64,000 nucleotides of DNA from Candidatus Hydrogenedens sp. (lineage in GTDB: Bacteria > Hydrogenedentota > Hydrogenedentia > Hydrogenedentales > Hydrogenedentaceae): assembly GCA_035361075.1 (NCBI GenBank), contig DAOSBX010000001.1, positions 110,693 through 174,692 on the forward strand. The letters run 5' to 3'. Position 1 is the stretch's first letter. Each line of letters begins with the position of its first letter. The notes below the pieces were generated by a model that ran no database searches, was not told where the DNA came from, and saw nothing but the letters and a program-made list of their open reading frames with translations. A program made the position numbers and the translations under genes. This document shows positions 25,361-33,778 of this stretch, in pieces.

Positions 25361-26017
25361 CTAATTTTCTAATTTAACTATCCCACTGAGTTCAGCACGA
25401 ATTAAAGGTCCTTCTCCCGGACCCATTCGTTTGGTTCCTTCCAAGTAAATATATAACAAAGTAGGAGTATTTTCCTTATCACTTCTATCAGGTAATAATT
25501 GAAATTCTACATTACTAATACAATTTGCACTTCCTATCACGCGTCTATTATCTCCCTGAATCATCACTAATCTTCTTGTTAATGCGCCATCTCCGTTTGT
25601 ATCTTCACCTACGTCTAAAATGGCATTAGGAGGAACTCCTTCAGATGAACGGTCCTCATTTTCATATTGCACAAGAATCGGCTGAGATGATTGGACAAAT
25701 TCAGGTGTGTTAACGGGTACAGGAACAAAAAAACGCAAACTTTGTCCATTATTTTGAAGTTGAATTGCTTCTGCTCCAGGGGGTGCTACTGGTGGGGTAA
25801 CATTTGTGGTGACTTCTGTATATGCTTGTTTTACTAATTCTGAGAGTTCATTAAAAGTATTTCGCAAATCGGAATCGATTTCATTTTGGACATATGAAAG
25901 TGATGCTGATTTTACAGATGATCGTAGTGCCAGAAAACTCAGAAGAGAAATTGTAGCTATTAATGTAGCAGATATAGTTACTTCTATTAAGGTAAATCCT
26001 AAAGCTCTTATACTCAT
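25361..26017 (-). CDS. Type IV pilin-like (PilW/GspJ-type) minor pilin
   Basis: The N-terminus LGFTLIEVTISATLIATISLLSFLALR is the class III/type IVa prepilin signal: a Gly before Phe at the cleavage site, Glu at position +5 and a hydrophobic helix. The short leader (MSIRALG) is removed by prepilin peptidase. The 218-residue length and position behind a shorter pilin fit a PilW/GspJ-like minor pseudopilin. The C-terminal half has a calcium-loop-like DTNGDGALT. It sits 10 bp before the large PilX-like gene and 18 bp after the PilV-like gene. Confidence 0.78.
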   Translation of the reverse strand: MSIRALGFTLIEVTISATLIATISLLSFLALRSSVKSASLSYVQNEIDSDLRNTFNELSELVKQAYTEVTTNVTPPVAPPGAEAIQLQNNGQSLRFFVPVPVNTPEFVQSSQPILVQYENEDRSSEGVPPNAILDVGEDTNGDGALTRRLVMIQGDNRRVIGSANCISNVEFQLLPDRSDKENTPTLLYIYLEGTKRMGPGEGPLIRAELSGIVKLEN

Positions 26018-26035
26018 ATATACATCCTTACCAAA

Positions 26036-26500
26036 TTATATAGAAGTTAATATTGTAGCTACTGTATCTCTTATAGTATGTCCACGAGTGGATGTCCATG
26101 TGGCTGTTACAAAAACTTGAACAGGATTATTTGTTCCACCAGCAGGTTCTCCATTCATATTCCTAAGGACAACACTTATTTGTAAATCAGGTATGGGTAT
26201 CGGATGTTCTTCAAGGGTTGTTATTGATAACCAATCATTGGATGTCTTCTCATTTATCCATTCATAAAAACCTTCCCAATTAAAACTTTCATTACTTACT
26301 ACAAAGTCCTTCCTTTTTTCACGAATGGCTTCAATTACTGCACGACAAGTATGTAATGCCTGTATCCGTTCTCTTTGAATTTGTAAATTATTGTGGGAAG
26401 AAACTAATATAACTGAAGTTACTCCTACCACAAAAGAAAATATAGCTACTGAAATCATAATTTCTATTAATGTTAAGCCATTATTTTTCTTTTTGTTCAT
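26036..26500 (-). CDS. Type IV pilin-like (PilV/GspI-type) minor pilin
   Basis: The protein begins MNKKKNNGLTLIEIMISVAIFSF, a prepilin leader with Gly-Leu at the cleavage site and Glu at +5. The frame is open another 22 codons upstream to 26566, but those residues precede the promoter's expected start site. The ATG at 26500 has AGGA nine bases upstream and gives the short basic leader typical of prepilins, 154 residues in all. It is the first gene of the operon with the PilW-like, PilX-like and HEAT-repeat genes. The core assembly genes (pilB, pilC, pilD, pilQ) are not in the window. Confidence 0.78.
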   Translation of the reverse strand: MNKKKNNGLTLIEIMISVAIFSFVVGVTSVILVSSHNNLQIQRERIQALHTCRAVIEAIREKRKDFVVSNESFNWEGFYEWINEKTSNDWLSITTLEEHPIPIPDLQISVVLRNMNGEPAGGTNNPVQVFVTATWTSTRGHTIRDTVATILTSI

Positions 26501-26534
26501 ATTTTCTATTCCTATATTATTTATACCACTATAT

Positions 26535-26543
26535 ATTATAACA
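26535..26543 (-). promoter_or_regulatory. Candidate extended -10 promoter of the pilin-like operon
   Basis: The minus strand reads TGTTATAAT, a perfect extended -10 (TGnTATAAT). A TTGAAA hexamer lies 20 bp further upstream (26561-26566), too far for ideal spacing. The predicted start near 26528 leaves a 27-nt leader containing AGGA before the ATG at 26500. Confidence 0.5.
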
Positions 26544-26670
26544 TAAAAATATATAAAATATTTCAAAATAAGCGAAAAATTTCACATTATATATGGAAAA
26601 TTACTCATCTGCAAGAAGAATTTAAATATGTTTTTTCTCTAATTAATTATTTTGATGTAATTTGTATGAA

Positions 26671-27837
26671 TTATTTTAAATTCTGTGCTCCGTCTGAAGG
26701 CGGGGAAATAATATAAGAGCCATTTCTTCCAGTAAGAGAATTATATTTTTCAATCAGGATATTAACAAAATTGTTAGCATGTTTTGTTTCTACTAAGTTG
26801 ATTGTACATCCACCAAAACCAGCCCCTGTCATTCTTGCCCCAATGCATCCTTGTATATTTCGAGCTATATCGGTGATTATTTCTAATTCGTAATTAGTAA
26901 CTTCATAATCTTTTTGTAGACTATAATCTGATTCATTTAATAAAACACCAACCTTTGATACATCGCCATTTTTTAATGCTTGGATACAGTCTAAAACGCG
27001 TTTATTTTCTGTTAAAACGTGACGAGCGCGTTTGTATGCAATGGGATTTATTTTATCTTTTATATTATTCAATTCCTCAATAGTATAATCGCGAAGGTGG
27101 GTGGCATTTTTCTTATAGAATTCGTTTAGAGTTGTTAATGCATCTTGACATTCTGCTACGCGTTCGTTGTATTTTGAGCTTGTAAGACCTCTTGGGCAAT
27201 TTGTGTTTGCTATAACAAAAGTATGTTCAGGCAAATCAATGGGAATTAGTTCATATGTTAGAGTTCGACAATCTAAGAATAAAGCATGCCCTCTCTTCCC
27301 ACATCTTGATATAAATTGGTCCATAATTCCTGATTTTAAGCCTAAAAATTCATTTTCTACCCGTTGTCCTAATTTTGCAGATTCAGTGTCATCTAAAGAA
27401 AAATTGTTTAATACCTCAAAAAATTTTAGTATTGCCATTTCTAATGCTGCCGAGCTACTTAGTCCGCACGCTATCGGAACATCTCCATAGATGATTCCAT
27501 TTGCACCTGACACATGGTATCCCATTTTGATTAGTTCATGAATGACACCCATAATATAATCCATCCATGGCTCAAGTGGGTTCCTTGACGGATAATTTAT
27601 ATCTGCAATTCCCTGACGATTTGTATTAATTGCATAGAAATTGATTAATGTATCATTTCTTTTTTTACCTGCGATATAAATGCCTTGTTCTAATGCCATT
27701 GGGAGCACATATCCATGGTTATAATCAGTATGTTCACCTATAATATTGACCCTTCCAGGAGCTTTCACGATAACATCTGGAGTATAACCGAAACAGGTTT
27801 TAAATTGTTCTTCTAATTCGTTAATGATTTGTTCCAT
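26671..27837 (-). CDS. galK: Galactokinase
   Basis: GalK phosphorylates galactose at C1 with ATP, the entry to the Leloir pathway. The 388-residue protein shows the galactokinase signature GRVNIIGEHTDYNHGYVLP (about residues 27-45), the GHMP ATP-binding motif ACGLSSSAALE and the C-terminal GARMTGAGFGGCTI. The catalytic Asp falls in KSGIMDQF. AAGGAG precedes the ATG. It is followed, 170 bp downstream, by the pilin operon with its own promoter, and preceded on the same strand by a MalK-like ATPase gene. GalT and GalE are not seen here. It fits with the GH36-like galactosidase encoded 8 kb away. Confidence 0.93.
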   Translation of the reverse strand: MEQIINELEEQFKTCFGYTPDVIVKAPGRVNIIGEHTDYNHGYVLPMALEQGIYIAGKKRNDTLINFYAINTNRQGIADINYPSRNPLEPWMDYIMGVIHELIKMGYHVSGANGIIYGDVPIACGLSSSAALEMAILKFFEVLNNFSLDDTESAKLGQRVENEFLGLKSGIMDQFISRCGKRGHALFLDCRTLTYELIPIDLPEHTFVIANTNCPRGLTSSKYNERVAECQDALTTLNEFYKKNATHLRDYTIEELNNIKDKINPIAYKRARHVLTENKRVLDCIQALKNGDVSKVGVLLNESDYSLQKDYEVTNYELEIITDIARNIQGCIGARMTGAGFGGCTINLVETKHANNFVNILIEKYNSLTGRNGSYIISPPSDGAQNLK

Positions 27838-27885
27838 AAATTAAGCACTCCTTCTTTGAGAAAAGTGAGGACATAAAACTTTGAT

Positions 27886-28992
27886 TTATGCAATTACTTG
27901 TTCAGTTATGGGGTCAAAAAAGTGAGTATTGTTGATATCTAATTTTAGGGTTATGGGTTTCCCAGTAGGTGGTTCAGAAGTCGCTTTTACCCGAGCTGTA
28001 AGTGTGACTTTACCAGTACTTATATATAAGTTCATCTCAGAACCCATAGGTTCAACTACATCAACAATTGCGTGTATAAATGTGCCATGTTCTATTGACT
28101 GGTCTTGTTGTATTGATATATCTTCAGGACGGATACCCATAGTTATATTTTTGTTTATATATGCTTTAAGGGATGGTTGTTTGTGTTCAACAATTTTGAT
28201 TTCAATTTTTTCTTCATGATTGACAAAATATATCTGATTATTTTTTTCATATATAACGCCGTCTATCATATTCATCGGGGGACTACCAATAAATCCAGCT
28301 ACGAATTTGTTAATAGGTTTATGATATAAATCTAATGGTGTTCCTATCTGTTGAACTAAACCATTATTCATTACAACAATGCGGTCGCCCATCGTCATAG
28401 CTTCGATTTGGTCATGTGTAACATAAATTATGGTAGCCTGTAATTGCCGATGTAGTTTGGAAATTTCAGCTCTCATCTGAACCCTCATCTTTGCATCTAA
28501 ATTTGATAAGGGCTCATCAAAGAGAAACACTTTAGGGTTTCTGACAATGGCTCTACCTACGGCAACTCTTTGCCTTTGTCCCCCTGAAAGCACACGAGGT
28601 TTCGCTTCTAAATAATTTGTTAACCCTAATATTTCTGCCGCTTCTCGGACACGTCTATCAATTTCTTGTTTTGGAACACCACGCAACATTAGTCCAAAAG
28701 CCATATTTTTATATACACTCATGTGTGGATATAAAGCATAGTTTTGAAACACCATTGCTATATCACGGTCTTTAGGGTGTACATCATTTACAAGTTTACC
28801 ATCAATATAAATCTCACCAGAACTTATTTCTTCTAACCCCGCTACCATCCGTAAAGTAGTTGTTTTACCACAACCCGAAGGACCAACTAATACAACAAAT
28901 TCCTTATCGTTTATAGTTAAGGTTACATCTTTAACAGCAATAACTCCATTAGGATAGATTTTTGTTAATCCTTTTAATTCAACTTTTGCCAT
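27886..28992 (-). CDS. Carbohydrate ABC transporter ATP-binding protein (MalK/UgpC/MsmK type)
   Basis: The 368-residue ATPase has Walker A GPSGCGKTT (37-45), signature LSGGQRQ (about 135-141), Walker B VFLFDE (155-160) and the C-terminal TOBE/OB-type regulatory domain typical of the CUT1 sugar-importer subfamily (MGIRPEDI). It powers uptake of oligosaccharides or glycerol phosphate through membrane partners. No permease or binding protein gene lies nearby, so it may serve several importers, as MsmK does in streptococci. Position next to galK suggests sugar import. Confidence 0.9.
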   Translation of the reverse strand: MAKVELKGLTKIYPNGVIAVKDVTLTINDKEFVVLVGPSGCGKTTTLRMVAGLEEISSGEIYIDGKLVNDVHPKDRDIAMVFQNYALYPHMSVYKNMAFGLMLRGVPKQEIDRRVREAAEILGLTNYLEAKPRVLSGGQRQRVAVGRAIVRNPKVFLFDEPLSNLDAKMRVQMRAEISKLHRQLQATIIYVTHDQIEAMTMGDRIVVMNNGLVQQIGTPLDLYHKPINKFVAGFIGSPPMNMIDGVIYEKNNQIYFVNHEEKIEIKIVEHKQPSLKAYINKNITMGIRPEDISIQQDQSIEHGTFIHAIVDVVEPMGSEMNLYISTGKVTLTARVKATSEPPTGKPITLKLDINNTHFFDPITEQVIA

Positions 28993-29036
28993 TTAATAAT
29001 TCCCTATTTTAACGAATACAATTAGTTTTATCTTAA

Positions 29037-29771
29037 TTATATTTTATTTTGTTTTATCTCATTAATTAAACTTTGTCTAAAATCCGTTGGTATGTCATTA
29101 TTCTCGATTATGTAAAACGTTAGAACTGGTTCCAATAGGTATAGTGGATTATCGATAGTTAGGTTTGTTGAATTATTAAATTGAAAACTGTTCGTTTTAT
29201 TTACAATATATTGTTCAGGTTCGAGATTCTGAGTAATATTGATAACTGCTTTATTTACTGTAACAGAAAGAACATTATGAAATAGATATAGATTCTTTTC
29301 ATTTATTTTTGTTTTGATAAGATTATACACATTTCCTATATTTGTTCCCTTTTCTGGAAGGTAATATAAGTTAAACGCCAAATCATTAAAGTAAAAATTG
29401 TATTTTATTTTAAATGGATAAGAAATATAGGGTTTTATTTGTATATGGTTTATTTGAATTGCAAATTCTTCTGGATAAGGTGGAAGGTTTGCTAACGTCA
29501 AACCGTTAATATTCAGCGATAAATCCCAAAAGTTAATAAAAACATTTTTAAAATGAATACCTTTATATACATCATGAATCATCTTATTTATACATATTTT
29601 TAATAAATAATTACGTGAATGGGGGAGAGTGATTACTATTAGACAAAAGATAATTACAAGAACACAAAATAACTTTAACAAGAAAGTAGATAATAATTTA
29701 AATGTTAGTTTATCTTTGTAAGTTTGTTTTAATGTCTTTTTTTTCGATTTATTACTACTGGATTTTGACAA
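29037..29771 (-). CDS. Membrane-anchored protein, AsmA-like periplasmic domain (uncertain)
   Basis: The 244-residue protein has a very basic N-terminus (about residues 1-22), one transmembrane helix (about 28-50) and a beta-rich remainder with the pattern IHFKNVFINFWDLSLNINGLTL and AIQINHIQIKPYISYPF. This resembles the start of AsmA/DUF748-type proteins, which build envelope lipid-transfer or barrier structures, but it is much shorter. The start codon used here is TTG with a weak ribosome-binding site, so the true start may differ. It is the third gene of a close minus-strand group with a secreted protein and a GHKL ATPase. Function unknown. Confidence 0.6.
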   Translation of the reverse strand: MSKSSSNKSKKKTLKQTYKDKLTFKLLSTFLLKLFCVLVIIFCLIVITLPHSRNYLLKICINKMIHDVYKGIHFKNVFINFWDLSLNINGLTLANLPPYPEEFAIQINHIQIKPYISYPFKIKYNFYFNDLAFNLYYLPEKGTNIGNVYNLIKTKINEKNLYLFHNVLSVTVNKAVINITQNLEPEQYIVNKTNSFQFNNSTNLTIDNPLYLLEPVLTFYIIENNDIPTDFRQSLINEIKQNKI

Positions 29772-29799
29772 AGTATATACCCAGATTTTTATTTAGAAG

Positions 29800-30597
29800 T
29801 TATTTATTTTTATTTATAACAGAAGGCTTTTTTGTTGGTTTATTGCCTGTGGAAACATCAACATGGGTTGATTCTTGCATTTGCTGGGGTAGATTAGTTT
29901 TTCCCTGAAAATCAAGAGAACTTTTTCCTTCATTACCTCCTTTACCGTACTGTATAAGTGTCATTTCACCATCATTAGTCGTTAGTTTTACAATCCCAAG
30001 TGGTTTAACGTCATCATTTAGCCAAATATCTTTTATTTGCCCGTTATTCTCTATTTTGTAATGTTTCGATTTAATTTTTCCATTTTTATAAGTAACTTCT
30101 TCTTCATTTATAAACTTCTTTTTTTGAGACAAGTTATTATCCTTACTGCTATCAGAAATAGTAGTTACATCTATATTTTTTGGCGGTTCTGCCCCCTCAC
30201 GAACAATAATTTTGTGAATTGTTTCCTTTCCTTTAGAATCGTAGGAAATAAGGAACCGATACACAGAAGGGAACCCTTCCAAAGGTATAATCTCAGACTC
30301 TAACCAGAGTGCATTTGTATCTTTATCTACAACCTCCGTTCCTGTAATAGCTTGCCTTAATAAGACATGGGTATTTGATATTTTGTCTAATATTTCATAT
30401 ATAGCCCAGACACCAGGCTCAGAAGAAATTATTTTTCCACTTAATAATCCTTCTAAAAAATCCTGAGAATGAATATTGAAGGTTAGAAAAAACGAGGATA
30501 ACGACAATGAGATTATCAGAGGGAATAAAAAGAATATATTTTTTGTGAATTTAATAGGTAAATAGACATTCTTAATATATTTCTTTTTTGTATACAT
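29800..30597 (-). CDS. Secreted or membrane-anchored protein of unknown function
   Basis: The 265-residue protein has a long basic N-terminus and a hydrophobic segment (about residues 22-42) that looks like an uncleaved anchor or a long signal peptide ending near IHSQ. The next 90 residues form a likely beta domain (GVWAIYEILDK... VYRFLISYDSKGKETIHKI), then a low-complexity linker, a second short beta block and a Lys/Asn/Thr-rich tail. I do not recognise the family. It lies 16 bp downstream of the GHKL ATPase gene and 28 bp before the AsmA-like gene, which suggests one transcript. Confidence 0.55.
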   Translation of the reverse strand: MYTKKKYIKNVYLPIKFTKNIFFLFPLIISLSLSSFFLTFNIHSQDFLEGLLSGKIISSEPGVWAIYEILDKISNTHVLLRQAITGTEVVDKDTNALWLESEIIPLEGFPSVYRFLISYDSKGKETIHKIIVREGAEPPKNIDVTTISDSSKDNNLSQKKKFINEEEVTYKNGKIKSKHYKIENNGQIKDIWLNDDVKPLGIVKLTTNDGEMTLIQYGKGGNEGKSSLDFQGKTNLPQQMQESTHVDVSTGNKPTKKPSVINKNK

Positions 30598-30613
30598 AAA
30601 TTAATTTATCGTT

Positions 30614-31855
30614 CTATACCAGTAATTTTTGGATTTCATCTTCTTTGTCATCTGGTAGTGAAATAATCTCATTAAGTATATGAGCCACTTGTGTTGAGTC
30701 CGTTTTTATCAATGTATAAAGTAAATGTAATATTAATTGCTGGACAATTTTAGGAGCTTCATTAAGTTCTCTAACCATTTGAAACAAGTGAGTCGCATAT
30801 ATATCAAAAATCTTTATTTGGATACTATTTTTAGGGTCTGAAAGTTCGTCTGAGTTAATAGGATAAATCCCCTCATCCTTCCATTCTTGAATTAATAACT
30901 GCGTTTTTTCAGCTTCCCGTAAAATAAAGTGTTCCCGTAATTTCTTTTTGCAAAACTGTGTTAAGAACCGTACATCTTCACACAATTCATCTGCTTGAAG
31001 TAACCCCTGTTTATCTAATTCTTGTATGTAAGATGACTTAAAATATGCAGTATAACTAAAACCACGAAAATGTAATCGTGGGAATGGAACATATCGTGTA
31101 AATCCATTCTGGTCACAGAAAAGCACCCCTTTCCTTCCAGAACCTATCCATTCGACAACAGTTAATTTTGCATCAATAGTTTTTCCACTTGGGACGACAA
31201 TTTCATTAAAATTATATTCATGTTGATATATTTGGGCATTTTCAGGGTCTATAGTTACATTGTCGTAGATAATTTTAACACTCGGATATTGCATTAGATA
31301 AGGGGCAAAAATATCTGTAATTTCTTCTAACGCAGTTACCCCCCTAATTAAAGAAATATTATTGTTAAGAAGTGAGATACGTACATGCATTCCCGTTTTA
31401 GATTCCGCTTCTCTAATGGGTTCAGGCTCAGAAATTTCAAATATAGAAAGATTTTCAGAATTTCCAACGATTTGGTAATGGTAGAATGTCCCCTTCTCAG
31501 AATAGATACTTCTCCATAAAACCCTATTCCCTAATGAGAATGCACGAAAACGCCCTTTGCCATATTTACCATGAAGAATACGTTTTTCATTTTGTGTAAC
31601 ATATTCTTCTCTTTTCCACGAACCGCCAAGATTGCCAAATGCTATGATTGCATCCTTAAATTTTAAGCCATGACCATCGTCAATGATGTCAATATAATCA
31701 AGCCCACCTAATTCATTTTCAACAAATCGCACCTCGACATGTTGAGCCTCTGCATCCAACGCATTCCAGATAAGTTCAACTATTGCGTTTAATGGTTTTG
31801 TTTTACCTATTGTTTCCAGATGGTCATCTTTAACTTGAATATGTATTGTTCGCAC
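30614..31855 (-). CDS. Stand-alone GHKL-type ATPase (Hsp90/MutL-like ATP-binding fold)
   Basis: The 413-residue protein starts with a GHKL ATPase fold: N box ELIWNALDA (metal-binding Asn31), G1 box IIDDGHGL (about 58-64) and G2 box GKYGKGRF (97-104). The remaining 270 residues include a likely S5-like transducer and a helical C-terminus with no recognised domain; no histidine-kinase H box, MutL endonuclease motif or topoisomerase domain is visible. Such free GHKL proteins occur both as housekeeping ATPases and within bacterial defence loci, so the function is open. The start is GTG with AAGGCG upstream. It heads a three-gene group with two envelope proteins, an unusual pairing for a cytoplasmic ATPase. 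Confidence 0.75.
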   Translation of the reverse strand: MRTIHIQVKDDHLETIGKTKPLNAIVELIWNALDAEAQHVEVRFVENELGGLDYIDIIDDGHGLKFKDAIIAFGNLGGSWKREEYVTQNEKRILHGKYGKGRFRAFSLGNRVLWRSIYSEKGTFYHYQIVGNSENLSIFEISEPEPIREAESKTGMHVRISLLNNNISLIRGVTALEEITDIFAPYLMQYPSVKIIYDNVTIDPENAQIYQHEYNFNEIVVPSGKTIDAKLTVVEWIGSGRKGVLFCDQNGFTRYVPFPRLHFRGFSYTAYFKSSYIQELDKQGLLQADELCEDVRFLTQFCKKKLREHFILREAEKTQLLIQEWKDEGIYPINSDELSDPKNSIQIKIFDIYATHLFQMVRELNEAPKIVQQLILHLLYTLIKTDSTQVAHILNEIISLPDDKEDEIQKLLV

Positions 31856-31887
31856 GTTTTCGCCTTAATATTTTATTGTTATTAATT

Positions 31888-31900
31888 GTCTATAATAGAC
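31888..31900. promoter_or_regulatory. Short palindrome upstream of the GHKL ATPase gene
   Basis: GTCTAT and ATAGAC flank a single A, giving a perfect 6+1+6 inverted repeat that includes a TATAAT-like hexamer (TATTAT on the minus strand). It lies 33 bp before the GTG start, between this gene and the phenylacetate-CoA ligase gene that ends upstream on the same strand. Its form suits an operator over a -10 box, but no -35 was found. Confidence 0.25.
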
Positions 31901-31938
31901 TATTGTAATAAAAGATAATTATATAAATAAATTATTGT

Positions 31939-33261
31939 TTATGACATTTTTCTATGGTCAATAACACGACATGCTTTTCCTGTAGAACGTTCCAGACTAT
32001 TGGGTGCCAGAAGTTCTACATTAATGTGAATCCCTGTTATATCATGTATTTTTCTTAGTACTTTGTCTCTTAAGGCTTGCATCTCGCTCATTTTATCCGA
32101 AATAAATCCTGGCTGTACCTCTACTTTAACAGATATTTCATCTAAAATATGTGGTCTGGATACTTCAATGAGATAATGAGGAGCAATACCTGGAACTTGT
32201 AGTATCGCCTCTTCAATTTGAGATGGGAATACATTAACGCCACGTATAATTAACATATCATCAGACCTACCCTTTACTCTGGACATTCGTTTTGTAGTTC
32301 TACCACAAGGGCATGGGCTACTATCAAGTTGGGCTAAGTCTCTTGTCCGATATCGAATAATAGGAAAAGCCTCTTTAGTTAAACTTGTAAAGACTAATTC
32401 ACCATATTCACCATATTTAACAGGCTCTAATGTGGTCGGATTTAAACACTCAACGATAAAGTGGTCCTCTTGGATATGCATGCCATTTTGGAGATAACAT
32501 TCACCACTAACCCCAGGTCCTATAACCTCGCTTAAACCATAATTGTTAAAAGCCATAATCCCAAGTTGTTCTTCAATTTCCTTCCGCATATCATCTGTCC
32601 ACATTTCTCCGCCAAAATGTCCATATTTAAGCGATAAATCAGATGGATTTAATCCCGCCTCTTGTGCCGACTCGGCTATATTTAAGGCATAACTGGGAGT
32701 ACATATAAGGACATCAGGTTTCAAGTCTTGAATAAGTAAAATTTGTCGGGCTGTATTTCCTGAGGCAGCAGGGATAATAGTTGCTCCTACCTTTTCAACA
32801 CCGTAGTGGAGACCGAATCCGCCTGTGAACAAGCCATATCCGAAAGAAATCTGAACAAAATGCTCTTTACGTAGTCCACCTGCTACTAAAAAACGTGCAC
32901 ATAAATTTGCCCATGTTTCAATGTCATTTCGTGTATATGCTACAAGAGTAGGTTTTCCTGTTGTCCCTGATGAGCCATGTATTCGTGCTAATTCACTATG
33001 CGGTACCGCCACTAAACCTAAAGGATAATTCTGACGCAAATCTTCTTTTACTGTAAATGGTAATCGTTTTAAATCATCAAGAGAGGAAATATCCTCAGGT
33101 CTTACATGAGCTTTATCGAAAGCATCTTTATAAAAAGGCACAGTATTATATATTCGTGTTACTACATCTTGAAGCCGTTTTAGTTGGAGAATTTCTCTAT
33201 CTTTTGGCTCCATACATTCTGCTGAGTCCCAAATAATATTTTCGAAATGGGTATGTTTCAC
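31939..33261 (-). CDS. paaK: Phenylacetate-CoA ligase family protein (first copy)
   Basis: The 440-residue enzyme belongs to the adenylate-forming PaaK family that makes aryl-acetyl-CoA from arylacetate, ATP and CoA. Visible blocks are the ATP loop HGSSGTTGKPT, YGLSEVIGPGVSGEC, YRTRDLAQLD, a cysteine pair in SSPCPCGR, and the hinge and C-terminal domain IIRGVNVFPSQIE. The GTG start has AAGGG six bases upstream. It follows the tandem-ACT gene (26 bp gap) and a second, diverged copy. In anaerobes such ligases often act in aromatic amino acid fermentation; the exact aryl acid is not predictable. Confidence 0.85.
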   Translation of the reverse strand: MKHTHFENIIWDSAECMEPKDREILQLKRLQDVVTRIYNTVPFYKDAFDKAHVRPEDISSLDDLKRLPFTVKEDLRQNYPLGLVAVPHSELARIHGSSGTTGKPTLVAYTRNDIETWANLCARFLVAGGLRKEHFVQISFGYGLFTGGFGLHYGVEKVGATIIPAASGNTARQILLIQDLKPDVLICTPSYALNIAESAQEAGLNPSDLSLKYGHFGGEMWTDDMRKEIEEQLGIMAFNNYGLSEVIGPGVSGECYLQNGMHIQEDHFIVECLNPTTLEPVKYGEYGELVFTSLTKEAFPIIRYRTRDLAQLDSSPCPCGRTTKRMSRVKGRSDDMLIIRGVNVFPSQIEEAILQVPGIAPHYLIEVSRPHILDEISVKVEVQPGFISDKMSEMQALRDKVLRKIHDITGIHINVELLAPNSLERSTGKACRVIDHRKMS

Positions 33262-33287
33262 TTAAAACCCTTTCTACTTATTAATTA

Positions 33288-33728
33288 TTATTGATTTGCT
33301 TTTTCGTATAATTGGACACTATCCAACACATTAATTCCTTTTTTCTGGAGAACTTCTATTGCTAAATCTGGCTTATCAAATCTAAAAACAATTACCGCTT
33401 TATCACCACTACGAAATGTAAATGCATACATATACTCAATATTTAATCCAGACTCCTCTATAACATCTAAAATTTTTGCAAGTCCACCTGGTTTGTCTTC
33501 AACTTCAGTTGCTACAACTTCTGTGATGTTTACGATAAAGCCTTCCTGTTCTAATACTTCTTTAGCTTTTTCCCATTCTTTAATAATGAGTCGAAGTATC
33601 CCAAATTGCTGAGTATCTGCTAATGAGAGTGTTAATATATTAATATTGTGCTTTGCTAATACACGACACGGTTCGCTAACCCTTCCAGGTTTGTTCTCTA
33701 AAAACATTGAAATTTGATGTATCTTCAT
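33288..33728 (-). CDS. Tandem ACT-domain protein
   Basis: The 146-residue protein consists of two ACT domains: QISMFLENKPGRVSEPCRVLAKHNINIL (residues 5-32) begins the first, and TEVEDKPGGLAKILDVIEESGLNI begins the second around residue 74. ACT pairs bind amino acids and control partner enzymes. The gene sits between two phenylacetate-CoA ligase genes on the same strand, a linkage known in many anaerobes, so it may sense aromatic or branched amino acids and regulate the ligases. GAGGGT precedes the ATG. Confidence 0.88.
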   Translation of the reverse strand: MKIHQISMFLENKPGRVSEPCRVLAKHNINILTLSLADTQQFGILRLIIKEWEKAKEVLEQEGFIVNITEVVATEVEDKPGGLAKILDVIEESGLNIEYMYAFTFRSGDKAVIVFRFDKPDLAIEVLQKKGINVLDSVQLYEKANQ

Positions 33729-33757
33729 AATATGACCCTCGTATTGGTTTAGTGGTT

Positions 33758-33778
33758 ATTTTATTATGATAATAAAAT
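33758..33778. promoter_or_regulatory. 21-nt perfect palindrome between paaK copy and ACT gene
   Basis: ATTTTATTAT (33758-33767) and ATAATAAAAT (33769-33778) are exact inverted repeats around one G. It lies between the upstream ligase gene, whose stop it touches, and the ACT gene. It may be an operator or an mRNA hairpin; in such AT-rich DNA one or two chance occurrences per window are expected. Confidence 0.3.

Noticed and set aside
30614..31855. GHKL ATPase as part of a known anti-phage system
   Set aside because: None of the partner genes of described systems (nuclease, SNF2 helicase, SMC-like ATPase) lies nearby, so a defence label is not supported.
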